Assembly (NCBI RefSeq): GCF_003063645.1
Contig: NZ_NESJ01000018.1
Span: 1-64,000, forward strand
Direction of reading: 5' to 3'
Source of the DNA: Limnohabitans sp. 2KL-51
Lineage (GTDB): Bacteria > Pseudomonadota > Gammaproteobacteria > Burkholderiales > Burkholderiaceae_C
DNA length: 64,000 nucleotides
In this document: positions 9,559-18,159 of the stretch, one piece after another
Position numbering within the stretch: position 1 is the first letter of the stretch
Layout of the letters: each line of letters begins with the position of its first letter
Notes under the pieces: model-generated
Databases searched by the model: none
Told to the model about the DNA's origin: nothing
What the model saw: the letters and a program-made list of their open reading frames with translations, nothing else
Translations under genes and position numbers: made by a program

Positions 9559-10899
9559 TCAGCGCTGCGGCATGTCCTTGACCGAGTAGCCCAGGCTGAC
9601 GGTGGCGTCTTCGGGGATGGCGGGCACGGTGGCGTCCCAGGCTTCCCACGCTGCGCGCATGGTTTGCAGGCGCTCAGGCTGGCGTCCGCCCAGATTGGCG
9701 CGTTCGCGTTCGTCGGCGGGAATGTTGAACAGGTAGTCGTGGCCGTCCACCCGCAGGTACTTGTAGTCGCCGATCCGCAGGGCGCGTTGGCCGCGGTGGT
9801 TCATGCGCCAGTACAGGGCACGCTCAAACTGGTGATTGGCATCACGCAGCACGGGCAGCATGGACACGCCGTCAAGCGGCAAGTCGTCATGAGCCTGTGC
9901 ACCCGCCAACTCCACCATGGTGGCCGACCAGTCCATGGTCATGCAGTGCTGGGTAGAGGTGCCGCCGGGCGCAATCACAGTAGGCCAGTGTGCGATCCAC
10001 GGCACGCGGATGCCGCCTTCGGTCAGGTCCATCTTGCCGCCGACCAGTGGCCAGTTGTCACTGAAACGCTCGCCGCCGTTGTCGCTGGTGAAGACGATCA
10101 GGGTGTTGTCGAGTTGCCCGATTTTTTTGAGCGCGTCGACCACCCAACCAATGCCTTCGTCCATGTGGTGGATCATGCGGTGGTAGGTGTGGATGTTGCC
10201 GCCATGCAGGTGAAAGATGTTGTCTTTTACTTCAGCCGCCAGTGCATGGTCTTCGCGCGTTTCCCAAGGCCAGTGCGGCGCGGTGTAGTGCAGGCTCAAG
10301 AAGAAGGGGGTTCCTTGCGCAGCGCCCGGGGCCATGCGCTCCACATAGTCCACCGCCCGCTTGGAGATCATGTCGGTGAGGTAACCATCTTCGGGTGTTT
10401 CGTCTTCGCCGTTGAAGAGGTCGTGCGCGCCATTGGAGGCGCAGTGGGTGAAGTAGTCCACCCCGCCCGACATGGGGCCAAAGAATTCCTCGTAGCCCGA
10501 CTTGAGCGGGCTGAAGTGCGGTGGGTAACCCAAGTGCCATTTGCCTATCAAGGCGGTGCGGTAACCGCTGGCCTGAAGCAAGGACGGCAGCGTGGGGTGT
10601 TCGGGCGGCAAGCCCAGCACGGCGCTGCCCCGGCTGCGGCTGTTGATGGGCTCGTCGGCACCGCCGCGCAGGCGGTATTGGTAGCGCGCCGTCATGAGCG
10701 CAAAGCGCGTGGGCGAGCACACGGGCGAGTTGGCATAGCCCTGCGTGAACTTGAGGCCGCCCGCAGCCAACTGGTCGAGCACGGGCGAGACCTTGCCGAA
10801 CTTTGCGTCGCGACCGCCATAGCAGCCGAGGTCGGCAAAGCCGAGGTCGTCGGCGACGATGAAGACGATGTTGGGGCGTTGTGAGGTGATGTGTGCCAT
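9559..10899 (-). CDS. Cysteine-type sulfatase (arylsulfatase family)
   Basis: A 446-residue alkaline-phosphatase-superfamily sulfatase. Near the N-terminus N-I-V-F-I-V-A-D-D supplies metal-binding aspartates, and C61-S-P-T-R65 is the signature whose cysteine is converted to formylglycine. Further conserved signals are GKWHLG and FTSDNGG. The ATG at 10899 lies 4 bp after the stop of the upstream Bug gene and leaves no signal peptide, so a cytoplasmic enzyme is predicted; longer in-frame starts add unlikely sequence. Linkage to a Bug receptor suggests hydrolysis of an imported sulfate ester. Substrate unknown; no formylglycine-generating enzyme is in the window. Confidence 0.9.
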   Translation of the reverse strand: MAHITSQRPNIVFIVADDLGFADLGCYGGRDAKFGKVSPVLDQLAAGGLKFTQGYANSPVCSPTRFALMTARYQYRLRGGADEPINSRSRGSAVLGLPPEHPTLPSLLQASGYRTALIGKWHLGYPPHFSPLKSGYEEFFGPMSGGVDYFTHCASNGAHDLFNGEDETPEDGYLTDMISKRAVDYVERMAPGAAQGTPFFLSLHYTAPHWPWETREDHALAAEVKDNIFHLHGGNIHTYHRMIHHMDEGIGWVVDALKKIGQLDNTLIVFTSDNGGERFSDNWPLVGGKMDLTEGGIRVPWIAHWPTVIAPGGTSTQHCMTMDWSATMVELAGAQAHDDLPLDGVSMLPVLRDANHQFERALYWRMNHRGQRALRIGDYKYLRVDGHDYLFNIPADERERANLGGRQPERLQTMRAAWEAWDATVPAIPEDATVSLGYSVKDMPQR

Positions 10900-10903
10900 G
10901 CGT

Positions 10904-11902
10904 TCAGTCCAGTTGCACGCCCGTGGCTTTGATGGGCTTTTCCCAGCGGTTGAGGTCGGCTTTCTGCGCGGCGGCCAGATCGACAGAGTTCGAGCCAATC
11001 GGTTCAAGGCCCAGTTTGATCATTTTGTCTTTCATGGTGGGGTCGCGGGCGATCTTCATCATGGCTTTTTCGAGGCGCGTGAGGGCATCGCCTTTGAGGC
11101 CAGCGGGGCCGTACATGGCGAACCAGGCCGTCGCCTCCATGTTGATGCCCGACTCTTTGAGGGTGGGCACTTCGGGCACTTGCGAATCACGCTGGCCGCC
11201 GGTGACGGCAATGATGCGCACTTTGCCAGCACGGTGCATTTCAGCGGTTTCGGACACCACGTCAAACTTGTAGCCAATGTGGCCGCCCAGCAGCGCCGTG
11301 TTGGCCGGTGCACCGCCCTGGAAGGGGATGTGGTTCAGGCTGATGCCAGCAGACTGCTCCAGCAACACCCCCATGAAGTGCGGCAAGGTGCCTGCACCAG
11401 GTGTGCCGTAACTGGCAGAAGCCGGGTCGGTTTTGGCTTTGGCCACCATGTCGGCCACGGTTTTTGCGTTGCTGGCGGGGCCAGAGACCACGCCAAACTG
11501 GAAGCGGGCGATTTGCGAGACGGGTGTGAAGTCTTTCACCGCGTCGTAGTCGAGCTTTTTGTAGACGTGGGGAAACAGCACCATGGGGCCGCTGGGCAAC
11601 ACGATCACGGTTTGGCCATCGGGCTTGGCGGCTTTGACCAGGTTCAGGGCAATGCGTCCGCCGGCGCCGGGTTTGTTGTCCACCACGATGGTGCCAAAGT
11701 CATCACGCAAGGCATCGGCCACCATGCGGGCCAACACGTCGGCCGAGCCGCCAGGTGGAAAGCCGACCAGGATTTTCAGCGGTGGTTTTTCTTGCGCCTG
11801 CAGGCTGGGCGAGAGCGCCGCCAAACACAGGGCCAGCAGTCCCAAACTGCGGCGGCTGAAGGTGCCAATGTTCTGGCGAAGAAGGGGCGTAATGGGTTTC
11901 AT
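10904..11902 (-). CDS. Bug/TctC-family periplasmic substrate-binding protein
   Basis: A receptor of 332 residues from the ATG at 11902, which has an ACGGAAC stretch upstream; another ATG lies 9 codons further up. An N-terminal twin-Arg-like stretch plus hydrophobic segment (L-G-L-L-A-L-C-L-A-A-L) ends in a probable signal-peptidase site near L-Q-A-Q. The mature start P-L-K-I-L-V-G-F-P-P-G-G is the hallmark of Bug proteins, which bind carboxylates and related small molecules. No TctA/TctB membrane partners are adjacent. It is co-directional with and 4 bp from the sulfatase, so the two are probably co-transcribed. Confidence 0.93.
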   Translation of the reverse strand: MKPITPLLRQNIGTFSRRSLGLLALCLAALSPSLQAQEKPPLKILVGFPPGGSADVLARMVADALRDDFGTIVVDNKPGAGGRIALNLVKAAKPDGQTVIVLPSGPMVLFPHVYKKLDYDAVKDFTPVSQIARFQFGVVSGPASNAKTVADMVAKAKTDPASASYGTPGAGTLPHFMGVLLEQSAGISLNHIPFQGGAPANTALLGGHIGYKFDVVSETAEMHRAGKVRIIAVTGGQRDSQVPEVPTLKESGINMEATAWFAMYGPAGLKGDALTRLEKAMMKIARDPTMKDKMIKLGLEPIGSNSVDLAAAQKADLNRWEKPIKATGVQLD

Positions 11903-12018
11903 GAATGTTCCGTGGGTGTTGGGCGTCAAGTGCGCTTGGGTTTAAAGCGCTGTGCAAATAGGAGTGTAGTGGCTTGACCGACAATGGCTGACATCCACCC
12001 TCCACCCGGAAAACCCAA

Positions 12019-12636
12019 ATGTTGTCGTCTGCCTCTCAACCACTGGCTTTGATTGAAGACCAGTTGATGCACCGTTGGGGCCGTTGGTTGCGCGTGCTGG
12101 GGCCTAGCATGAGGGCTTGTCTTGTTGGGGCACTGTTGCAGTGTTGGCTGGGGGGCGCTTTCGCTGCAACTGACAAGGCCATGAGTCAGTCGCAAGCCAG
12201 GGCCGAGGTCTGGTCTGGATGGGTGAGCTGGGTGATGGACGGTGACACGGTTTTGTTGATGCGCGAGGGGCAGCGTGAACCCGTCAAGCTGCGCATTGAA
12301 GGCATCGACGCGCCCGAGAGTTGTCAGCCGGGCGGGAGCGAGGCGCGTGAGGCCATGATGGTCCTGGCCCTGCGCAAGTCGGTTCAAGTGACCGATCGTG
12401 GTCAGGATTCGTATGGTCGGCAGATTGGGCGTTTGTCGGTCGACGGTGTGGATTTGGGCGCCGAGATGGTGCGCTCAGGTCAGGCATGGGCCTACAATTT
12501 TCGCACCGGCAAAGGCCCTTATGCCGCGTTGCAGCGCCAGGCAGAGAAACAAAAAAAAGGCATTTTTGCGACCCAGGAAGCCGCCATGTCACCCGCCTTG
12601 TTCAGAAAATTTCACGGCACCTGCCATGGCAGTTGA
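12019..12636 (+). CDS. Thermonuclease-family (SNase-like) nuclease
   Basis: A 205-residue protein with a staphylococcal-nuclease fold. The calcium/active-site motifs V-M-D-G-D-T-V-L-L (about 72-80), R-I-E-G-I-D-A-P-E (92-100) and D-S-Y-G-R-Q-I-G-R-L (130-139) are present. A hydrophobic segment at about 34-48 ending G-A-F-A-A looks like a signal peptide; the true start may therefore be ATG 12067 or 12109 rather than 12019, although GGAAAA precedes 12019. Probably exported to the periplasm or outside, cleaving nucleic acids. Transcribed divergently from the Bug gene. Confidence 0.88.
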   Translation: MLSSASQPLALIEDQLMHRWGRWLRVLGPSMRACLVGALLQCWLGGAFAATDKAMSQSQARAEVWSGWVSWVMDGDTVLLMREGQREPVKLRIEGIDAPESCQPGGSEAREAMMVLALRKSVQVTDRGQDSYGRQIGRLSVDGVDLGAEMVRSGQAWAYNFRTGKGPYAALQRQAEKQKKGIFATQEAAMSPALFRKFHGTCHGS

Positions 12637-12642
12637 GCGCAT

Positions 12643-13395
12643 TCAATGGTGCGCCGCACACACAGGGCATGCTGCGTTGCGCTGCATGCGGATGTCGGTC
12701 CACGACAGCTCGCGGCCGTCGAGCATGAGCAAACGCCCGGCCATGTGGCTGCCCATGCCGCTCAAAATCTTGAGCGCTTCGGCCGCTTGCACCGTGCCGA
12801 TGATGCCCACCAGCGGTGCAAATACGCCCATGGTGGCGCAGCGGGTTTCTTCGGGCAGTTGGGCGGGCGGGAAGATGCAGGCGTAGCAGGGTGCATCGGG
12901 CTGTGTGCTGTCAAACACCGAGACCTGCCCGTCCATGCGGATGGCCGCACCCGAAACCAGGGGTTTGCGGTGCACCACACAGGCCAAGTTGACGGCCTGG
13001 CGGGTTTCAAAGTTGTCGCTGCAGTCGAGCACCACATCGGCTTGGGCCACCAGGGTGTTAAGCAAAGCCGCATCGGCGCGTTGGGTGATGGCGGTCACCT
13101 GCACATCGGGGTTGATTTGCGCAATCGCCGTGCGCACCGAATCGGCTTTGAATTGCCCCACCCGGTCCAGGGTGTGGGCAATTTGGCGCTGCAAGTTGGT
13201 GGCGTCGACGTGGTCGTGGTCGACCACGGTGATGTGACCCACGCCTGCACTGCCCAAGTACAGGCTGACCGGTGAGCCCAGTCCGCCTGCGCCGATGATG
13301 AGGGCGTGCGAAGTCAGCAGTTTTTCCTGCCCGTCGATGCCCAGTTCGTTGAGCAGGATGTGCCGCGAATAGCGCAGCAGTTGCGTGTCATCCAT
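12643..13395 (-). CDS. moeB: MoeB/ThiF-family sulfur-carrier adenylyltransferase
   Basis: A 250-residue E1-like enzyme that adenylates the C-terminus of MoaD or ThiS so sulfur can be loaded for molybdopterin or thiazole synthesis. Visible features: the nucleotide-binding loop GAGGLGSPV (36-44), D-H-D-x-V-D-x-x-N-L-Q-R-Q near 60-71, a conserved cysteine in T-R-C-A-T-M-G (C186), and two zinc CxxC pairs, C170/C173 and C243/C246. There is no C-terminal rhodanese domain. It lies just downstream of ctpA on the same strand. MoeB and ThiF cannot be separated from sequence alone. Confidence 0.92.
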   Translation of the reverse strand: MDDTQLLRYSRHILLNELGIDGQEKLLTSHALIIGAGGLGSPVSLYLGSAGVGHITVVDHDHVDATNLQRQIAHTLDRVGQFKADSVRTAIAQINPDVQVTAITQRADAALLNTLVAQADVVLDCSDNFETRQAVNLACVVHRKPLVSGAAIRMDGQVSVFDSTQPDAPCYACIFPPAQLPEETRCATMGVFAPLVGIIGTVQAAEALKILSGMGSHMAGRLLMLDGRELSWTDIRMQRNAACPVCAAHH

Positions 13396-13421
13396 GGGCG
13401 GCGTCCGTCTATCGCTGGCGA

Positions 13422-14870
13422 TCAGTCTTTCTTCTCGACTTTGCGTTCGGCCAGTGTGGTGCTGGCTTTGACAGGCTGACCTTTGAGTTGTTTCAAGGCC
13501 TGGGCCAGTTGGAAGTCTTTGTCCGAGCCGAATTCAGGCAGGCGACGTTCGGCGAGCGGTTTTTTGGCGTCTTCTTCCATCTTTTTCATGGCCTCTTCAC
13601 GGGCTTTTTCGCGGGCGGGGTCTTTGGCTTCTTCGGCTTCTTTGCCGTTCAACAGGTGTTTGCCCAAGTCGGCTTCGCGGGTGCGCAGGGCGGCAAAAAC
13701 GTTGCCTTCGGCGGTCTCGTCGAGCATCACGTCGGGCACGATGCCCTTGGCCTGGATGGCGCGGCCGTTGGGCGTGTAGTAGCGTGCGGTGGTGATTTTG
13801 AGGGCGGTGTCAGGGCCAAGTTGGCGCACGGTTTGAACCGAGCCTTTGCCAAAGGTCTGGCTGCCCATGAGGGTGGCGCGTTTGTAGTCTTGCAGGGCAC
13901 CGGCCACGATTTCGCTGGCCGAGGCCGAGCCTTCGTTGACCAGCACCACCAAGGGCACTTTTTTCAGGGCACCGCCAGTGGCCAGTGTCATGCGGGTGAT
14001 GGGGTCGTTGCTGTTGTTGCGACGCCAAAATTGGGGTGAAGCCTTGTAGGTGAATTTGCTTTCCGCCAGCTGGCCGTTGGTGGTGACCACCGTGACGTTG
14101 TCGGGCAGGAAGGCTGCCGACAGGGCCACGGCTGCATCCAGCAGGCCGCCCGGGTCGTTGCGCAGGTCGAGCACCAAGCCCTTGAGCTGGGGGTCTTGCT
14201 TGTACATCTCTTCGATCTTGCGGGCAAAGTCTTCGACAGTGCGTTCTTGGAATTGTGAGACGCGGATCCACCCGTAGCCGGGCTCGATCAGCTTGGACTT
14301 GACCGATTGGGTCTTGATTTCTTCGCGGATGATCGTGACCGGGAAGGTGCGGTTTTCGTCTTTGCGGAAAACGGTGAGCACCACCTTGGTTTTAGGCTCG
14401 CCGCGCATGCGCTTGACGGCTTCGCTGAGCGACAGGCCTTTGAGGGGGGTGTCGTCGACTTTGGTGATCAGGTCGTTGGGTTTGAGGCCTGCCCGGTCCG
14501 CCGGGGAGCCTTCAATGGGCGAGACGATCTTGACGACACCGTCTTCTTGGCTGATCTCGATGCCCACGCCGACAAAGCGACCCGAAGTTCCTTCAGAAAA
14601 CTCCTTGAAACTTTTCTTGTCGAAGTACTGCGAATGCGGGTCCAGGCTGGCCACCATGCCGGAGATGGCTTCGGTGATGAGTTTCTTCTCGTCCACCGGC
14701 TCGACGTAGTCGCTTTTGACCATGCCAAATACGGCCGCCAGCTGCTGCAGTTCTTCGAGGGGCAGGGGGGCCATGTTGCCGCGCGCCACGGTTTGCAGCG
14801 ACACGGTGGTGAGGGCACCGGCCAAAGCACCAATGCTGAGCCAGCCGATGATCTTGAGTTTTTGTCCCAT
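13422..14870 (-). CDS. ctpA: Carboxyl-terminal processing serine protease, S41 family
   Basis: A 482-residue periplasmic tail-specific protease. A signal or anchor helix spans residues 8-28. The PDZ domain (about 98-185, with G-R-F-V-G-V-G-I) selects substrates. The catalytic serine-lysine dyad is visible as S317 in G-S-A-S-A-S-E and K342 in T-F-G-K-G-S-V, the same 25-residue spacing as in E. coli Prc. The C-terminal tail (about 415-482) is lysine/glutamate-rich and probably helical. It sits between gpmA and moeB on the same strand, a common Comamonadaceae order. Confidence 0.95.
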   Translation of the reverse strand: MGQKLKIIGWLSIGALAGALTTVSLQTVARGNMAPLPLEELQQLAAVFGMVKSDYVEPVDEKKLITEAISGMVASLDPHSQYFDKKSFKEFSEGTSGRFVGVGIEISQEDGVVKIVSPIEGSPADRAGLKPNDLITKVDDTPLKGLSLSEAVKRMRGEPKTKVVLTVFRKDENRTFPVTIIREEIKTQSVKSKLIEPGYGWIRVSQFQERTVEDFARKIEEMYKQDPQLKGLVLDLRNDPGGLLDAAVALSAAFLPDNVTVVTTNGQLAESKFTYKASPQFWRRNNSNDPITRMTLATGGALKKVPLVVLVNEGSASASEIVAGALQDYKRATLMGSQTFGKGSVQTVRQLGPDTALKITTARYYTPNGRAIQAKGIVPDVMLDETAEGNVFAALRTREADLGKHLLNGKEAEEAKDPAREKAREEAMKKMEEDAKKPLAERRLPEFGSDKDFQLAQALKQLKGQPVKASTTLAERKVEKKD

Positions 14871-14914
14871 TTTGCGAGTACGTGTGCAGTGAAGTTCGAG
14901 CCAATATACACCTG

Positions 14915-14937
14915 CAAGCCCCGCGGCGTGGGGCTTG
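14915..14937 (-). terminator. GC-rich hairpin between gpmA and ctpA
   Basis: An 8-bp perfect stem, CAAGCCCC (14915-14922) with GGGGCTTG (14930-14937), and a 7-nt loop lie 33 bp downstream of the gpmA stop. No clear U-tract follows on either strand, so it may be a weak terminator or an RNA-processing/stability hairpin. Confidence 0.45.
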
Positions 14938-14969
14938 GCGTGTAATTTCCTGTAAAGGGCCTTGTGCGG

Positions 14970-15707
14970 TCAGGCTTTGCCCTGGCTGGCCACGGCAGCC
15001 GCGGCTTGGGCGGCGGCTTCAGCGTCGCCCAGGTAGTAGTGGCGAATGGGCTTGAGCTGGGCGTCCAGTTCGTACACCAAGGGGATGCCGTTGGGGATGT
15101 TCAGGTGCACGATGTCGGTCTCGGAGATGCCATCCAGGTATTTGATCAGGGCGCGAATCGAGTTGCCGTGCGCGGTGATCAAGACACGCTTGCCCGCACG
15201 TATGCTGGGGGCAATGCTGTCGTTCCACGCGGGCAGCACGCGAGCCACGGTGTCTTTCAGGCATTCGGTCAGGGGCACCAGGGCTGGATCGGGGTAGCGG
15301 CGGTCGCTGCGTTCGCAGCGAGGGTCGGTCGCTTCCATCGCGGGTGGGGGCGTGTCGTAGCTGCGACGCCAGACCAGCACTTGCTCGTCACCGAATTGCT
15401 TGGCCATGTCGGATTTGTTCAGGCCCTGCAGCGCGCCATAGTGGCGCTCGTTCAGGCGGTAGTCCTTGACCACCGGCAGCCAGGTGCGGTCCATCTCGTC
15501 CAAGGTGAACCAGAGGGTGAGGATGGCGCGCTTGAGCACCGAGGTGTAGCACAGGTCAAAGTCCAAGCCTTCGGCCTTGAGCAATTTGCCCGCCGTCATG
15601 GCCTGGCTCACGCCGGTGGGGGTCAGGTCCACATCGGTCCAGCCGGTGAAGCGGTTTTCCAGGTTCCAGGTGGATTCGCCATGGCGAATGAGGACAAGTT
15701 TGTACAT
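14970..15707 (-). CDS. gpmA: 2,3-bisphosphoglycerate-dependent phosphoglycerate mutase
   Basis: A 245-residue cytoplasmic glycolytic enzyme interconverting 3- and 2-phosphoglycerate. The histidine-phosphatase signature [10 protein letters not shown] (6-15) carries the phosphorylated H9, and [14 protein letters not shown] and the second-histidine motif [10 protein letters not shown] are intact. Length matches the dPGM family. The ATG at 15707 directly precedes the conserved beta strand. Confidence 0.97.
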   Translation of the reverse strand: MYKLVLIRHGESTWNLENRFTGWTDVDLTPTGVSQAMTAGKLLKAEGLDFDLCYTSVLKRAILTLWFTLDEMDRTWLPVVKDYRLNERHYGALQGLNKSDMAKQFGDEQVLVWRRSYDTPPPAMEATDPRCERSDRRYPDPALVPLTECLKDTVARVLPAWNDSIAPSIRAGKRVLITAHGNSIRALIKYLDGISETDIVHLNIPNGIPLVYELDAQLKPIRHYYLGDAEAAAQAAAAVASQGKA

Positions 15708-15819
15708 AAAAAAGAGGCCTTGGAGGCGTTTTAAAACAGGGGTAAGCCCGGCATTTTAGAATTGCGAGTTGTGTGCCCGCTGAAAAGGCGGCTTTTTTTG
15801 ATGAATAAAGGTCTGTCCC

Positions 15820-16221
15820 GTGAATTTTTTGATTGATAACTGGATGTTGCTGGCCCTGGCTTTGGGGTCGGGCTTTGCCTTGTTGTTGCCGGTTTTGACC
15901 AAAGGCAGCGGTCTGGATCCGCAGACCATGGTGCAGCTGATGAACCGCGAGAAAGCCGTGGTGATTGACGTGTGCGAGCCCGACGAGTTTGCTCGGGGGC
16001 ATGTCATCGGTGCCAAAAACTTGCCTTTGGGCCAGCTCGAAGAAAAGCTGGGCCAAGTGGTCAAGAACAAGTCGGCCCAGGTGATCATGGTTTGCCAGGT
16101 GGGTGCGCGTTCGTCGCGTGCCGCTGCTGCTGCACGCAAGCTGGGCTATGACAACGCGCAGTCGCTCTCGGGCGGTTTGCGCGCTTGGACAGCGGCCAGT
16201 ATGCCGACCGAAAAAGCCTGA
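15820..16221 (+). CDS. Membrane-anchored rhodanese-like protein
   Basis: A 133-residue single-domain rhodanese. Residues 8-25 form a hydrophobic anchor, followed by the domain with D-V-C-E-P-D-E-F and the active-site loop C92-Q-V-G-A-R-S-S-R, whose cysteine would carry persulfide sulfur. The start is GTG. It begins the typical betaproteobacterial cluster rhodanese-grxC-secB-gpsA and is divergent from gpmA. Likely role: sulfur transfer or redox support near the membrane; the acceptor is unknown. Confidence 0.92.
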   Translation: MNFLIDNWMLLALALGSGFALLLPVLTKGSGLDPQTMVQLMNREKAVVIDVCEPDEFARGHVIGAKNLPLGQLEEKLGQVVKNKSAQVIMVCQVGARSSRAAAAARKLGYDNAQSLSGGLRAWTAASMPTEKA

Positions 16222-16248
16222 TTTCATACTTGTCACCAAGGAATTCTT

Positions 16249-16509
16249 ATGCAAGCCGTCAAGATGTACACCACCGCTGTTTGCCCTTATTGCGTTCGGG
16301 CCAAGCAACTGCTCAAGTCCAAAGGGGTCGAGCAAATTGAAGAAATCCGCATCGACACCGATCCCGTTCAGCGCGACCACATGATGCAAATCACGGGTCG
16401 CCGCACCGTGCCGCAGATTTACGTGGGCGACACCCATGTGGGCGGCTGCGATGACCTGATGGCCCTGGACGCCAAAGGCGGCCTGGTGCCTTTGCTGCAG
16501 GCGGCCTGA
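16249..16509 (+). CDS. grxC: Glutaredoxin 3
   Basis: An 86-residue dithiol glutaredoxin using glutathione to reduce disulfides. The active site is C12-P-Y-C15; T-V-P-Q-I-Y (cis-proline loop) and G-G-C-D-D complete the glutathione-binding groove. It lies 27 bp after the rhodanese gene and upstream of secB, consistent with co-transcription. Confidence 0.96.
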   Translation: MQAVKMYTTAVCPYCVRAKQLLKSKGVEQIEEIRIDTDPVQRDHMMQITGRRTVPQIYVGDTHVGGCDDLMALDAKGGLVPLLQAA

Positions 16510-16647
16510 ACTGCACCGCGGGTTGTTCAGGGTTTTCATGGCCCTGATTGCATGCCAGGGTGTCATTGATGGCCGATAATGCGGCAGTTTCCTTCCTCCA
16601 TCTGTCCGGTTTTTCCGGCACTTTCATTTCATACACAAGAGTTTTCC

Positions 16648-17127
16648 ATGACCGATACCGCTGTCACCCCCGCCACCGAAATCCAAACCCCCGTGTTCCA
16701 GATTCAGCGTGTTTACCTGAAAGAGGCTTCGCTGGAGCAACCCAATTCGCCGGGCATCTTGCTGGACCAGCAGCAGCCCAACGTGGACATCCAGTTGGGC
16801 GTGGAGGCCACACCCGTGGCCGAGGGTGTTTTTGAGGTCTGCGTGACCGCTACCGTGCACACCAAAATCGGCGACAAGACCGTGTTCTTGGTCGAGTGCA
16901 AGCAGGGCGGTATTTTTGAAATCCGCAATCTGCCCGACGACCAGATGGGTCCCGTCATGGGCATCGCTTGCCCACAAATTGTGTACCCCTATCTGCGCGG
17001 CAACGTGGCCGACCTGATCACGCGTGCCGGCTTTCCGCCGGTGCACTTGGCCGAGATCAACTTCCAGGCCATGTACGAGCAGCAACAAGTCCAGCAAGCC
17101 GAGCAGGCCGCTGCGATCACGCAGTAA
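16648..17127 (+). CDS. secB: Export chaperone SecB
   Basis: A 159-residue cytosolic chaperone that keeps preproteins unfolded and hands them to SecA. The sequence shows the family core ([15 protein letters not shown]-x-[26 protein letters not shown]) and a Gln-rich tail. The ATG at 16648 is chosen over an in-frame 16579 start because the family begins about 15-20 residues before the first beta strand. A GATAAT hexamer at 16575-16580 is a possible -10. Confidence 0.96.
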   Translation: MTDTAVTPATEIQTPVFQIQRVYLKEASLEQPNSPGILLDQQQPNVDIQLGVEATPVAEGVFEVCVTATVHTKIGDKTVFLVECKQGGIFEIRNLPDDQMGPVMGIACPQIVYPYLRGNVADLITRAGFPPVHLAEINFQAMYEQQQVQQAEQAAAITQ

Positions 17128-17151
17128 GCCAGACCGAGGTTCAGCCGGACC

Positions 17152-18153
17152 ATGCACATCACCCTCATTGGTGCCGGCGCTTGGGGCACTGCCATGGCTT
17201 TGGCGGCAGCCCGTCACCCGAGTGGACATGCGGTCACTTTGCACGCCCGCGATGCCGCCCAAGCCGAGGCTTTGCGCTCGCAAAGGCAAAACGCCCGTTA
17301 CCTGCCGGGCATCGACTTGCCCGGTTCCCTTGAGATTTCATCGGCCCCTTTGGCGTCTTTGCTGACGTCCTCCACTGACTGCGGCTTGTGGGTCATTGCC
17401 ACGCCCATGGCGGGTTTGCGCACTGTGCTGACAGCCATGTCGGAGGTGAGCGCGCCTGTGGCATGGCTGTGCAAGGGGCTGGAGTCGGGTACCGGGTTGA
17501 TGCCCCATGAGGTGCAGGCCCAGGTGGCCCCGCACCTGATGGCGGGTGCGTTGAGCGGCCCCAGTTTTGCCTTGGAGGTGGCGTGCCAGCAACCCACGGC
17601 TTTGGTGGCTGCCAGTGCCCACGCCAGTGCGCGCAATGCCTTGGTACAGGCTTTCCATGGCCCAGCCTTGCGTGTGTATGCCAACAGCGACATCGTGGGG
17701 GTGGAAGTGGGCGGGGCCGTGAAGAACGTGCTGGCCATCGCCGCGGGCTTGTGCGATGGCCTGGATCTGGGCCTGAATGCGCGGGCTGCCTTGATCACCC
17801 GGGGTTTGGCCGAGATGACGCGCTTGGGCCTGGCGCTGGGGGCCCAGAGCGACACCTTCATGGGTTTGTCTGGCCTGGGGGACCTGGTTTTGACTGCCAC
17901 GGGGGATCTGAGCCGCAACCGCAAAGTGGGTTTGCTGCTGGCCCAAGGCCAGTCGCTCGATCAGGCGGTGACTTCTCTGGGCCATGTGGCCGAGGGTGTT
18001 TACAGCGCCCGCACCGTCTTGCAACGTGCCCGTGCCTTGGGGGTGGACATGCCGATCACCGAGGCCGTGGTGGCTTTGCTGGACGCTCGCCTGAGCGCCC
18101 GTGAGGCTGTGCAGGCCCTGATGGGGCGCGACCCCAAGGGCGAATTCGCCTGA
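17152..18153 (+). CDS. gpsA: NAD(P)-dependent glycerol-3-phosphate dehydrogenase
   Basis: A 333-residue enzyme reducing dihydroxyacetone phosphate to sn-glycerol 3-phosphate for phospholipid synthesis. The Rossmann loop G-A-G-A-W-G (7-12) is at the N-terminus; S-G-P-S-F-A-x-E and the catalytic-lysine region [13 protein letters not shown] are present. It follows secB by 24 bp, the usual arrangement. Confidence 0.96.
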   Translation: MHITLIGAGAWGTAMALAAARHPSGHAVTLHARDAAQAEALRSQRQNARYLPGIDLPGSLEISSAPLASLLTSSTDCGLWVIATPMAGLRTVLTAMSEVSAPVAWLCKGLESGTGLMPHEVQAQVAPHLMAGALSGPSFALEVACQQPTALVAASAHASARNALVQAFHGPALRVYANSDIVGVEVGGAVKNVLAIAAGLCDGLDLGLNARAALITRGLAEMTRLGLALGAQSDTFMGLSGLGDLVLTATGDLSRNRKVGLLLAQGQSLDQAVTSLGHVAEGVYSARTVLQRARALGVDMPITEAVVALLDARLSAREAVQALMGRDPKGEFA

Positions 18154-18159
18154 TTTTCC

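Noticed and set aside
9664..10884. 406-codon plus-strand frame opposite the sulfatase
   Set aside because: Complement shadow of a gene with clear catalytic motifs; no ribosome-binding site or recognisable domain.
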